This document shows positions 49,393-58,784 of a DNA stretch of 64,000 nt, in pieces. Made by a program: the position numbers and the translations under genes. The notes beneath the pieces are model-generated. The model was not told the DNA's origin, searched no databases, and was given only the letters and a program-made list of their open reading frames with translations. The stretch lies in contig NZ_FNIR01000003.1 of the NCBI RefSeq assembly GCF_900103975.1, positions 62,001 through 126,000 of the forward strand. The letters run 5' to 3'. Every line of letters begins with the position of its first letter. Positions within the stretch are counted from its first letter, which is position 1. This DNA is from Klenkia soli (lineage in GTDB: Bacteria; Actinomycetota; Actinomycetes; Mycobacteriales; Geodermatophilaceae).

Positions 49393-50496
49393 TCAGCGGT
49401 CGGTGCGGTAGCGGGTGAGCTTGTCCTCGTCGACTTCGATGCCGGTGCCGGGGCCGCTGCGCACGGCCATCCGACCGTCGACGATGACCAGCGGCTCGGT
49501 GAGCAGGTCGTCGGCGAGGTCGAGCCAGTTGGACAGCTCGGCTGACAGCAGCGAGGTGCTGCGCCGTGATGCCCCGAAGGCCAGTGCGCAGGCCGAGCCG
49601 ATCGAGCCGTCGACCTGGTTGCCGACGGCGACCGGGACGCCGAGGCCCTCGCAGAGCCCGGCGACCTGGGTGGAGTCGGTGAACCCGGTGCGGGCGGTCT
49701 TGATGCTGACCATGGTCGCCGAGCCGCCGAGCACCTCGCGGGTGACGTCGGCGGCGGTGGGGGCGCTCTCGTCGGCGACGTAGGGCACCGGGCAGCGCTG
49801 CACCAACCAGCGCCGGGCGAGGACGTCGTCTGCGGGGTCGAGCTCCTCGACCCGCGACAGCCCGACGTCGTCGAGCAGGCGCAGTGCCTGTGCTGCCTCG
49901 GTCGCCGTCCAGCCGCGGTTGCCGTCGAGGTAGAGCTCGACGTCCTCGCCGAGCCCGGCGCGCAGGGCCCGGACGACGGCGACGTCGGCGTGCACCGGAC
50001 GGCGGCCGACCTTCACCTTGAACGAGGTGATGCCGTAGGTGTCGCGCACCCGTTCGGCCTCGGCGACCATGGCGGCGGGGTCGTCGAAGCCGACCATGTG
50101 GCTGACCGCGAGGGAGTCGGTGAAGCCGCCGAGCAGCTCGTGCACCGGCTGGCCGCAGGTCTTGCCCCAGGCGTCCCACAGCGCCATGTCCAGCGCAGCC
50201 TTGGCCGTGGGGTTGCCGACGGTGCGGCCGACCCGGGCGCGGACCTGCTCCCGGGACAGCAGCGGCAACCCCACCACCGCGGGGGCGAACAGGCCCTCGA
50301 TCGCCGCGACGATCGAGGCCTGAGTCTCGCCGTAGGTGTAGGGCCGGGGTGGCGCCTCGGCCACCCCGACCACCCCGTCGCTGGTGCGCACCCGCACCAG
50401 GACGTGGTCGGCGACCTCGACCTGCCCGCTGGCGAAGCGCACGGGCTTGGCGAAGGGGATCGAGAACGGGATGGCCTCGACCGACTCGATCCTCAC
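49393..50496 (-). CDS. Muconate-type cycloisomerase (MLE/enolase superfamily), last gene of guaiacol operon
   Basis: A 367-residue MLE-subgroup enolase-superfamily enzyme. The Lys-x-Lys motif is 'SFKVKVGRR', metal ligands lie in 'LYLDGNRGW', 'RVEELDP' and 'VADESAPT', and the opposite Lys in 'SIKTARTG'. It would cycloisomerise cis,cis-muconate to muconolactone. It is clearly different from the CatB at 59974-61095, so it may act on a methoxy- or alkyl-substituted muconate. GTG at 50496 in a GTGA overlap with the isomerase gene. Dipeptide epimerase is an alternative by fold but unlikely here. Confidence 0.82.
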   Translation of the reverse strand: MRIESVEAIPFSIPFAKPVRFASGQVEVADHVLVRVRTSDGVVGVAEAPPRPYTYGETQASIVAAIEGLFAPAVVGLPLLSREQVRARVGRTVGNPTAKAALDMALWDAWGKTCGQPVHELLGGFTDSLAVSHMVGFDDPAAMVAEAERVRDTYGITSFKVKVGRRPVHADVAVVRALRAGLGEDVELYLDGNRGWTATEAAQALRLLDDVGLSRVEELDPADDVLARRWLVQRCPVPYVADESAPTAADVTREVLGGSATMVSIKTARTGFTDSTQVAGLCEGLGVPVAVGNQVDGSIGSACALAFGASRRSTSLLSAELSNWLDLADDLLTEPLVIVDGRMAVRSGPGTGIEVDEDKLTRYRTDR

Positions 50497-50783
50497 GGCT
50501 CCTGCGCCGACAGGGCCGAGGGGTGCTCGGTCAGCGCCGTCACCTGCACCTGCATGTAGGGGAACAGCGGCAGCGACCACAGCAGGTCGTGCATCTCGGT
50601 GGCGTCGGCGACGTCGAACACCGAGATGTTGGAGTACTGGCCGACGACCCGCCACAGGTGCACCCACGTGCCCGCGCGCTGGAGCTCCAGCGCGCGGGCC
50701 TTCTCGGTGGCGACCAGCTCGGCCCGGACGTCGGGGTCCAGGTCGTGCGGGACCCCGACGTCCATCCGGACGTGGAACAGCAT
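50493..50783 (-). CDS. catC: Muconolactone delta-isomerase, copy 1
   Basis: A 96-residue muconolactone isomerase ('MLFHVRMDVGVPHDLDP', 'GTWVHLWRVVGQYSN', 'LLWSLPLFPYMQVQV'), full family length. It converts muconolactone to 3-oxoadipate enol-lactone in the cytoplasm. It is nearly the same protein as the copy at 59651-59944. It lies two bases after catA and overlaps the cycloisomerase start. Confidence 0.93.
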   Translation of the reverse strand: MLFHVRMDVGVPHDLDPDVRAELVATEKARALELQRAGTWVHLWRVVGQYSNISVFDVADATEMHDLLWSLPLFPYMQVQVTALTEHPSALSAQEP

Positions 50784-50785
50784 CG

Positions 50786-52008
<1,223 letters not shown>

Positions 52009-52034
52009 GGTTGTTCCTCCGCTCGTCGTGCAGG

Positions 52035-53054
52035 TCAATCGGATGCCGGGATGAACTTCTCCCGATGGATCAGCCGTGGTGCCATGCGACGGCGCTTGAA
52101 GGCCTTGACCCCGGCCTCGACCATGGGCGGCGGGCCGCAGAGCCAGCCAGACCACCCCCTGGCCGACTGGACGTCCTCGATGAAGCAATCGGTGGGGAAA
52201 CCGGACCTATGGGTAGACCCTGGCGCGGGCTGTTCATCGGACAGGACGGGGACGAAGGTGAAGCCCGGGTGCAGCCGGGCCAACTCGGCCATCCGCTCCT
52301 CGTCGTAGAGGTCCTCGGACCCCCGCACGCCGTGGTACAGCAGCACCCGGCGGCCGGGATGGCGGGCCAGAGCGGTCCGGACCAGACCCACCAGCGGCGC
52401 CAAGCCGGTGCCACCGCCGATGAGGACCAGTGGCCCGCCTTCGTCCTCGGCGGCCGGTGGGAGGAAGAAGTCTCCTAGTGGCCCTGACACCGCGACTTCG
52501 TCACCCTCGGCGAGGCCGGCAAAGATCCACCCCTCGGTGGCCACCCCGCCCAGTACCGACCGCACGTGCAGCTCCAACACCGTGTCCTCCTCTGCGGTGT
52601 TGACCAGCGAGTACTGACGGCGCACGTTCGAGCCGGGCACGACGAGCTCGACGTACTGCCCGGCGTGGAAGCCCAATGGCTCGGGCAGGGCGAGGAGGAG
52701 CCGGCGGGTGTCTCGTGCAATCGGCTCGTTGGCCACCACGGTGGCCGTGAGGTCGCGCAGGGGGTGCGTGCTGCAGCCCGCCACGCCGCCGAGCGTCTGC
52801 ACCTCGATGTCCGAGCGCAGGGTGGCCTGACACGCCAGAGCAAGCCCCTGGCCGCGCTCCTCGTGAGTGAGGGTATCCGTGGGAGAATCCCGATGATCGA
52901 CTTCCCCCCGGACCACACGCACCTTGCACGTACCGCAGGTGCCCTGGTTGCACGAATTCGGCATCCATACGCCGGCGCGGAGGAAAGCGCTCAGAACCGG
53001 CTGGTCCTCTCCGCAGAGGACTTCCTGGCTGCCGATCGTCGCGGTGTGCGCCAT
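52035..53054 (-). CDS. gcoB: Three-domain P450 reductase, GcoB-like
   Basis: A 339-residue reductase: plant-type [2Fe-2S] domain first ('NSCNQGTCGTCKVRV' plus the fourth Cys in 'LALACQATL'), then an FAD domain ('RRQYSLVN'), then an NADH domain ('LIGGGTGLAPLVGLV', 'CGPPPMV'). This order and size match GcoB, the single-protein electron donor of aryl-O-demethylating P450 GcoA. ATG at 53054 shares ATGA with the P450 stop; an adjacent GTG at 53057 would also work. It moves electrons from NADH to the P450 heme. Confidence 0.88.
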   Translation of the reverse strand: MAHTATIGSQEVLCGEDQPVLSAFLRAGVWMPNSCNQGTCGTCKVRVVRGEVDHRDSPTDTLTHEERGQGLALACQATLRSDIEVQTLGGVAGCSTHPLRDLTATVVANEPIARDTRRLLLALPEPLGFHAGQYVELVVPGSNVRRQYSLVNTAEEDTVLELHVRSVLGGVATEGWIFAGLAEGDEVAVSGPLGDFFLPPAAEDEGGPLVLIGGGTGLAPLVGLVRTALARHPGRRVLLYHGVRGSEDLYDEERMAELARLHPGFTFVPVLSDEQPAPGSTHRSGFPTDCFIEDVQSARGWSGWLCGPPPMVEAGVKAFKRRRMAPRLIHREKFIPASD

Positions 53055-54286
53055 CACACCTCCCAGGTGACCGGCAGGCTGGTGGGTCCGCGGAAGCCCC
53101 ACCCCCAGAACTCGACGTCGGTCGAACTGTCCCGCTCCAGGTTGGGGATGGCCTCGAACAGTTCCTCGAGTGCGATACGCATCACGTGGTTGGCGTAGTA
53201 GATGCCTGCGCAGGCGTGGTTCCCGGCCCCGAAGGCGAGGTGTGGCAAGGGCGGGCGCCGCATGTCGAACCGCGTCGGGGCTTCGTACACACCGGTGTCG
53301 TGATTGGCCGACCCATAGGAGAGGATCACTGGCGTCCCGGCCGGGAGGTCCACCCCCGCGATGCAGACCGGCGCGGTGCTGATTCGCGCAGTGGCCGACC
53401 AGATCGGTGAGGTCCAGCGCATTCCTTCGGAGATGGCGCGCGGAATGAGCGTCGGGTCGTCGACCACGGCCTCCAGCTGGTCGGGCTCGCTGAACAGGCC
53501 CACCAGGGTGGATGCGATGCCGTGCCCGGGCTCCTGCATGGCGCCGAGCAGGTACACGTAAATCGTGGGGTAGATGTACTGCCGGTCCCGCGTGCGGCCC
53601 GGGGGCATGCCGTCGTGGAGCCAGTGCGAGATGGCCGTCTCGGCGGGCTCTGCGATCCAGTGGTCGATGAGCGGGTCCACAGCGGCCTGGATCTCGGCCC
53701 GAGCGACGTCACCCTCGATGAAGCCGTCGGGGTTGGCGAACTCCCCGTCTTCGGTCATGGAGGCGTTGGTGAACGACCGGGAAAGCTGACCGAACCAGCG
53801 GCGCAGCGTGTCCGAGGAGATGTCCGCCAGGCCGAGCAGGTCACCCAGCGAGCGGACGCTGACCGGTTCGGCGAACTGGCTGACGATGTCGGCGTGGCCA
53901 TCGGTCTCGAAGGCCTCGACGTAGCGACGTGCGATGGGACGCACCAGGTCGTCGACCCACCGGTCGACCTCCACCGGCTGCAACTGGGGCTCGACCATCC
54001 CACGGAGGTCGCGGTGGATGTCACCGTTCACGCCGATGATCGCGGGGTGACCGAACGTCCGGCCACCGGCCGGGGTGATGACCGCCTCGAAGTCGGGGCT
54101 GGTCGCGATCTCCCGGCAGATCTCCGCCGTGGACGCGACGTAGGACCCCAGAACTGGCACGTAGGCCAGCGGAGCCTCCCGACGCAACCGTTCGTAGGCG
54201 GCGTACGGGTTGCGCTCCAACTCGGTCATCGTGATGTCCGCGATCCAGGCATGGTCGGGCCTGGTGGTCTCGTTGGTCGTCGTCAT
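53054..54286 (-). CDS. gcoA: Cytochrome P450, CYP255/GcoA-like guaiacol O-demethylase
   Basis: A 410-residue P450 with heme loop '[10 protein letters not shown]' (Cys359) and ExxR-type segment 'AISEGMRW'. The I-helix reads '[12 protein letters not shown]' instead of the usual (A/G)GxxT acid-alcohol pair, as I recall for the CYP255 family that demethylates guaiacol to catechol and formaldehyde. The partner reductase and catechol cleavage genes follow in the same operon, supporting this. It begins the operon running down to 49393. Confidence 0.87.
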   Translation of the reverse strand: MTTTNETTRPDHAWIADITMTELERNPYAAYERLRREAPLAYVPVLGSYVASTAEICREIATSPDFEAVITPAGGRTFGHPAIIGVNGDIHRDLRGMVEPQLQPVEVDRWVDDLVRPIARRYVEAFETDGHADIVSQFAEPVSVRSLGDLLGLADISSDTLRRWFGQLSRSFTNASMTEDGEFANPDGFIEGDVARAEIQAAVDPLIDHWIAEPAETAISHWLHDGMPPGRTRDRQYIYPTIYVYLLGAMQEPGHGIASTLVGLFSEPDQLEAVVDDPTLIPRAISEGMRWTSPIWSATARISTAPVCIAGVDLPAGTPVILSYGSANHDTGVYEAPTRFDMRRPPLPHLAFGAGNHACAGIYYANHVMRIALEELFEAIPNLERDSSTDVEFWGWGFRGPTSLPVTWEV

Positions 54287-54430
54287 CGACTGGCCTCCCT
54301 CGTCTGCCTATCCCTCGGTGGGCTGACGGGAAAGTAGGTCGAGCTCGAAAGGCCGCCGACACGCATCGCGCAAGCTCAATACGGTTCGCGCGGGAGATCC
54401 AGGTCACCTCTCCGCAGGTAGGATTGCGGT
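54287..54430. promoter_or_regulatory. Divergent promoter region gcoA / AraC regulator
   Basis: A 144-bp gap between divergent starts, with an AT-richer stretch near 54368-54385 ('GCAAGCTCAATACGGTTCGC'). It must contain the operon promoter and the regulator promoter. I see no clear palindrome; AraC-type sites are usually direct repeats and are hard to call by eye. Confidence 0.5.
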
Positions 54431-55369
54431 ATGCGCGCACGGCGCAGCGCGGCTCCCCGTGACTGGGAACGGGTGTCCAAGAGCGTTGCCGAGGCCTACT
54501 TCCCCCATGAGCTGACCGTGCCCGGAGGTCAGACCGAGAGCCGTCTGGTGCTCGAGACGGTCGATCTCGGGCCAGCCCTTGTGGGGCACGTGGGATGGGG
54601 TGCGGACGTACAGGTGGAGTGCGCCTACCCGGGCGCATATGAGATCAACATGCCCTTGACCGGCCATCTGGTCAGCCGTGGTCGGCACGGCTCCGTCACC
54701 TCGGTGCCGGGCCAAGCGACGGTTTTCCGTGCCGACACCCTGTCCCGGATCACCCACTGGGACGCCACCTGCACGGTGCTCGGCGTCAAGTTCGACAGCA
54801 CGTGGCTGGACCGCGAGGCCGAGCATGTTCTGGGCACCGGGCTCGGACGAGCGTCCGCCGTGGTCCCGGAGCAGCTCGACCTGCAGTCAGGGTCCGCGCG
54901 GAGCTGGCGACAGCTGGTCGGAGGTCTCGCATCCCACTTGCGGGAGCCGGACTTGTTCGTAGGGCTGCCGGTGGTCCAGGAACAACTGGCCGGAGCGTTG
55001 TCGGCAGGCTTCTTGCTGGCCGCCTACCCGCACGCCGGACGAGGCCCGGCTGCCCGACCACGAGCGGTCGCCCGGGTGGTCGACGCGGTGCGCGCCGATC
55101 CCTCCCGGGCATGGACGGTCGCGGACATGGCTGCGCTGTCGGGCACCGGCGTCCGCCGACTCCAAGAGGGGTTCCGCGATTGGATGGGGTGCTCCCCTAT
55201 GGAGCATCTGGTCGACGTCCGACTACAACGCGCCCGGGCTGACCTCGAGGGCGACCGGTCACTTCTGATCGGTGAGGTGGCTGCCCGCTGGGGTTTCTCC
55301 AGCGCGAGCCGCTTCGCGGCCGCCTATCAGCGGCGTTACGGTCAGGCCCCCTCCGCGCTACGGCGCTGA
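54431..55369 (+). CDS. AraC-family activator, GcoR-like
   Basis: A 312-residue regulator: an AraC-ligand-binding-like N-terminal domain ('YEINMPLTGHLVSR', 'ATVFRADTLSRITHW') and a C-terminal double HTH ('WTVADMAALSGTGVRRLQEG', 'GEVAARWGFSSASRFAAAY'). It is divergent from the GcoAB operon, the position of the guaiacol-responsive activator in related actinobacteria. The effector is inferred, not shown. ATG at 54431. Confidence 0.85.
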   Translation: MRARRSAAPRDWERVSKSVAEAYFPHELTVPGGQTESRLVLETVDLGPALVGHVGWGADVQVECAYPGAYEINMPLTGHLVSRGRHGSVTSVPGQATVFRADTLSRITHWDATCTVLGVKFDSTWLDREAEHVLGTGLGRASAVVPEQLDLQSGSARSWRQLVGGLASHLREPDLFVGLPVVQEQLAGALSAGFLLAAYPHAGRGPAARPRAVARVVDAVRADPSRAWTVADMAALSGTGVRRLQEGFRDWMGCSPMEHLVDVRLQRARADLEGDRSLLIGEVAARWGFSSASRFAAAYQRRYGQAPSALRR

Positions 55370-55667
55370 CGGAGAGCTGTTGACCCAGGGCGCCGACGAT
55401 GCGGCGGCCAGGACGCCGGTGCGTGGGCCCGCCCCGATGAGCAGGGCTGGCCCGTAGCTCAGACGGCGTTGGCCCGGGCCACCTCGCCCGTCCAGGGCAA
55501 CGATGGTTTCAGCGGAGACGGGCGGCGTGCCGGCCATCTCCACCAGTTGTGCAGCAACCGGTGTGCAACGCGAGATGCACGACGATCGTCATGGGCGGAC
55601 GACCGCGTACGCCGCGCGTCGGTGACCTGCGGAAGCCGCACCTTCGCGAACGGGTGCGGACCCCACG
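55370..55667. other. Non-coding stretch after the AraC gene
   Basis: About 300 bp with no gene I can support. A short 'GCCCGTAGCTCAGACGG' near 55451 resembles the 5' part of a tRNA but does not pair with the tRNA-like 3' fragment downstream. The rest has no coding bias in any frame. Confidence 0.5.
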
Positions 55668-55716
55668 GGGCAAGCTGGGGGTCGAGGAATCGCAGGTTCA
55701 AATCCTGTCAGCCCGA
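55668..55716 (+). other. tRNA 3'-end fragment (possible attachment-site relic)
   Basis: 'GCAGGTTCAAATCCTGT' (55692-55708) forms a T-arm: a 5-bp stem with one G-U pair around TTCAAAT. It is followed by seven bases (CAGCCCG) and a discriminator A, as in a tRNA 3' half. No matching 5' half (CGGGCTG plus D-arm) lies upstream, and no CCA follows. Such lone 3' ends are left by integrative elements. Confidence 0.55.
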
Positions 55717-55741
55717 CAGATGTGATGTCGCAGGACATCCC

Positions 55742-55778
55742 GGACGCCCGGACCCACGGATCGTGGGTTCGGGCGTCC
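55742..55778. terminator. Hairpin at the 3' end of the IS481 transposase
   Basis: GGACGCCCGGACCCACG and GTGGGTTCGGGCGTCC form a 16-17-bp stem with one mismatch and a short GATC loop, two bases beyond the transposase stop. It would terminate the minus-strand transposase transcript. Confidence 0.65.
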
Positions 55779-55779
55779 G

Positions 55780-56845
55780 TCATCTCCGGGCGGGGCCGGG
55801 TGGTCGGCCGGTGGGCTGGTAGTCGCGGGTGGGGTCGATGGTGAGCTCGCGCAGCAGTTCGCCGGTGACGGCGTCGATGACGCGTACGTGCAGGTCCTGG
55901 ACGAGGTGCAGGACGTGGGTTCGGGCATGGGTTCGGCCGACGCCGATGTAGTGCAGGCGGCCGCCCAGGCGGAGGGTGACGCAGCCGGTGTGGTCGATCT
56001 TGTCGGTGCGGACGCGGTCGCGGGTGTCGCGGTCGGGGTCGGCCGAGGAGCCGGTCTTGGGTCGGGTCGTGTAGGCGGTGGCGGGGGTGGCTCGCTGCGG
56101 CAGGGACCGGTGTGGTCGGCGGGTGTTGTGAGCGTCGATGAAGGTGTCGAGCAGGGCCTGCAGGTCGGTGAGGGTGGCTGGTTGCGCTGGTTGGGCGCGT
56201 AGCCAGTTCTTCATCGTCTGCTGGAAGCGTTCGACCTTGCCGCAGGTGGTCGGGTGGTTGGGGCGGGAGTTCTTCTGGACGATGCCCAGTCGGTGAAGCT
56301 CGTGTTCGACGTGGTTGCGCCCGCCGCGGCCGCCGGCGAATCGGGTGGTGTAGACCATGCTGTTGTCGGTGAGCGTGGAGGCCGGATAGCCGTGCTGAGC
56401 TGCGGCTTGGCCGAAGGTGGTCAGCTCGATCGGGCCGGTGATCCGGGCGTGCGCGGAGACGTGCAGGGCCAGGCGGGAGTGGTGATCGAGCCAGGTGATG
56501 ATCTCGGTGTCGGCGCCGGTGGTCAGCCGGTAGTGGGTGAAGTCCGATTGCCAGGTCTCGTTGGGCTGCTCGGCGGCGAAGCGGATGTAGGAGGACTTGG
56601 GTCGCTTGCCCGGTTCGGGGACGACGGCGCCGTGGGCGGTGAGGATCCGGTGAATCGTGGCTCGCGACAGCGTGACCTGGTGGTGATGGGTCAGGTGCCA
56701 GCCGATGGTGTCCGCGCCGGCGTCCAGCCCGACCTCGGCCAGCTGTTTGCGTAGCCGTGTGACGAGCTCGACCGTGTGCGGCGGGGTGGCCCGGGGCGAG
56801 GTGTGCGGTCGGCGGGAGCGGGGCTCGAACGCGGCGTCGCCCCCG
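55780..56845 (-). pseudogene. IS481-family transposase, N-terminally truncated
   Basis: About 355 residues of an IS481 transposase: 'AAFEPRSRRPHTSPRAT', 'ADTIGWHLTHHHQVTLSRAT', 'TWQSDFTHYRL' (first catalytic Asp), 'TLTDNSMVYTTRF' (second), 'VERFQQTMKNWLRAQ' (Glu). The N-terminal HTH is missing; upstream of about 56845 the minus frame stays open but is only the antisense of a GGDEF fragment. The upstream end of the element appears to be deleted, so the copy is probably inactive. Confidence 0.82.
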
Positions 56846-57000
56846 TAACGGTATCCCTGGGGGTCCACTGCGGCGACCCGCACCGGGCGCAGCTGGCGGC
56901 CATTCTCGCCGAGGCCGACCAGGCCCTCTACTCGGCCAAGGCCGGCGGCCGGAACCAGGTGCGCACCACCGGTCAGCACGCGAAGCAGACGCCGATCTAG
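56837..57000 (+). pseudogene. GGDEF-domain (diguanylate cyclase) C-terminal fragment
   Basis: The plus frame reads 'PVTVSLGVHCGDP', 'LAAILAEADQALYSAKAGGR' and ends 'QTPI' at the TAG of 56998-57000. 'VTVSLGV ... ADQALYSAKAGGRN' is the characteristic end of GGDEF domains. Only about 55 residues remain, joined to the broken IS481 transposase. Confidence 0.8.
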
Positions 57001-57388
57001 GCACACCGGCCGACGGCTCGGATGCGGCGCGAGGACAGCAACCAGTACAGCAACGCGGTCTGGACGGCGGCCTACGCGGGAGAACGTCCACGGTCGTTCT
57101 TGCCCCTGACCTCGGGAAACTGGTCGTCCGCGGATGCTGACGAACACCCCGCACGAAGCGGTTGGTCAAGGGGTGGGCTGCTGCAAGCAGTGCACGGCAG
57201 GCAAGCCCGCCGAGGCCCGGCCCGCCCCGTGCATCCGGGTGCTCGGCGCTCACCCGTCCTCCACCGACGACGACGAGACGGCCGGCTCGGACGTGCCCGA
57301 GGTCGACCCCGGCGACCTCGTCCGCGCCGTGCTCGACGCCTGGCCGCAGGAGTCGGCCACGGCCAGCGACGAGCCGGAGCCGATCGGG
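57001..57388. other. Non-coding or unrecognised stretch before pcaD
   Basis: A 388-bp stretch. A plus-strand frame from 57134 contains 'VGCCKQCTAGKPA', which resembles the Cys-rich 'CCKxCxxGKxCG' mini-domain, and later 'VDPGDLVRAVLDAWPQ', but it lacks the expected further cysteines and runs into the antisense of pcaD. It may be a decayed small gene; I do not call a CDS. Confidence 0.35.
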
Positions 57389-58162
57389 TCAGTCGCGGGA
57401 ACGGAGGTGGCCACGGATCGCGTCGGAGACGGCGTCGGGTGCCTCTGCGCTGACCAGGTGCGACGTCCTGGGGATGGACAGGAAGGCAGCTCCCTCGATG
57501 CCGTCGGCGATCGCGCGGACCATGGGCAGCGGTGTGGCTGGGTCCTCTGCGCCGGCGATCACCAGGGTGGGGGTGGTGATCTCGCGCAGGCGGTCTCGGA
57601 TGTCGAACGCTGCGATGGCATCGCATGCGGCGGCATAGCCCTCAGGTGGCGTGTCCCGGAGCATGGCGAGCAGCCGACCTGCTTCGTCGGGGTGCTGAGC
57701 TGCGAACTCCAGGGTGAACCAGGCGCCGGTTCGTGATGGGACCAAGAACTCGGTGCCCTCCGCACGGACCTTGGCGGCCCGGAGAGGCCAGGACGGTGGG
57801 TCGGCGAACCGTGCGGCCGAGGCGATGATGGTGAGGGTGGTCAGCCGGGTCGGCGCAGTCACCGCGAGGTGGAGCCCGATCGCACCGCCGATCGACACCC
57901 CGGCGTAGTGGAAGGTCGCGACGCCTAGCTGGTCGAGGAGGGCGAGGACGTCGCCACTGAGGTCAGCGATGGTGGTGGGTCCAGCGACGACGGCACTGTG
58001 GCCGTGGCCGCGCAGGTCGAACCGCACGACCCGGTACTGATCGGACAGCGCGGCGGCCTGGGCGTCGAACAGGTGCAGGTCGGTACCCAAGGAGGGGCCG
58101 AGCACCAGCACGGGTGCGTGTGCGGGTCCGTCGATGACGTGGTGCAGCGTGGCTGTGGTCAT
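57389..58162 (-). CDS. pcaD: 3-oxoadipate enol-lactonase
   Basis: A 257-residue alpha/beta hydrolase: oxyanion region 'LGPSLGTDLHLFD', nucleophile elbow 'AGVSIGGAIG' with Ser, Asp in 'AGAEDPATPL' and His in 'IPRTSHLVSAE'. The 'SLGTDLHLWD'-like motif is typical of PcaD. It hydrolyses 3-oxoadipate enol-lactone to 3-oxoadipate, completing the ortho pathway steps present here. Its ATG (58162) overlaps the SnoaL-like gene's stop; it is the last gene of the catABC operon. Confidence 0.9.
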   Translation of the reverse strand: MTTATLHHVIDGPAHAPVLVLGPSLGTDLHLFDAQAAALSDQYRVVRFDLRGHGHSAVVAGPTTIADLSGDVLALLDQLGVATFHYAGVSIGGAIGLHLAVTAPTRLTTLTIIASAARFADPPSWPLRAAKVRAEGTEFLVPSRTGAWFTLEFAAQHPDEAGRLLAMLRDTPPEGYAAACDAIAAFDIRDRLREITTPTLVIAGAEDPATPLPMVRAIADGIEGAAFLSIPRTSHLVSAEAPDAVSDAIRGHLRSRD

Positions 58163-58737
58163 GGCTTCCTCGTCGCTGTCGGCTTCGCTGGTTGGGACGG
58201 CGCTGTTGCGTGCTCGGACGTCTGTGCGGCAGCGCTGCCGGACGCGTCGGGTAGAGGGAGCAGCGCGGCGGCCCGGGCGCTATCGAGGGTGAATCGATGC
58301 TGGTCCCACCCTTGGTCGAGTGGGGCGAAGTAGGAGAAGCGGACCTGCTTGATCTGGTATCGCCAGCCTTGAGGCGTGCGGGTGACGGTGTCCTGGTAGC
58401 GACCGGCGGCTACATGCGCGACGCCGTCGACGACACACGGCTGCCAGAGCAGGGACGTCGCGCGGGCCTCGTCCGCGCCGGCAAGCACCGTGATCTCCAG
58501 GTTGGAGACGTGGTGCCAGAAGGCGGTGAGGCCCGTGCCGGCCAGGCCGGCGAAGAACCGGACCAGATCGGATCGGCTACGGACCACCGACAGGCCGTCG
58601 AAGGTGCCGTCCGGGGTGAAGCAGTCGGCGAGCTCGTCCCACTGCCCCTGGTCGAGGTGCCGGCAGTAGCGGGCGTCGAGCTCGCGGATGGCTTCGCGGT
58701 CCTCCAGCACCGCGAGTCTGCGCTGCAGGTCGGCCAT
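58159..58737 (-). CDS. SnoaL-like/NTF2-fold protein
   Basis: About 192 residues of the SnoaL_4/NTF2 fold ('LEDREAIRELDARYCRHLDQ', 'FTPDGTFDGLSVVRSRSDLV', 'GRYQDTVTRTPQGWRYQIKQ'), with a low-complexity 30-residue tail. Members are isomerases, dehydratases or non-catalytic partners of ring-hydroxylating enzymes. The ATG at 58737 fits the family N-terminus; a GTG at 58788 in a GTGA overlap with the upstream gene would add 17 Pro/Ser-rich residues and may be the real start given the operon's style. Role in catechol degradation unknown. Confidence 0.78.
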   Translation of the reverse strand: MADLQRRLAVLEDREAIRELDARYCRHLDQGQWDELADCFTPDGTFDGLSVVRSRSDLVRFFAGLAGTGLTAFWHHVSNLEITVLAGADEARATSLLWQPCVVDGVAHVAAGRYQDTVTRTPQGWRYQIKQVRFSYFAPLDQGWDQHRFTLDSARAAALLPLPDASGSAAAQTSEHATAPSQPAKPTATRKP

Positions 58738-58784
58738 TGGGTCCGGGGAGGATGCCTGTCCCCCGGCTGGGGAGGGCGTCGGGC

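Noticed and set aside
55449-55490. A tRNA 5' half (GCCCGTAGCTCAG...) pairing with the tRNA-like 3' end at 55692-55716
   Set aside because: The 3' acceptor strand CAGCCCG needs CGGGCTG at the 5' end, which is not in place, and no anticodon arm can be built between them.
55780-57147. A full-length 455-residue IS481 transposase starting at 57147
   Set aside because: The first about 100 residues are the antisense of a recognisable GGDEF fragment and lack the transposase HTH.
57134-57736. A 200-residue plus-strand protein with a CCKQC motif
   Set aside because: The Cys-rich start lacks the expected following cysteines and the second half is antisense to pcaD.
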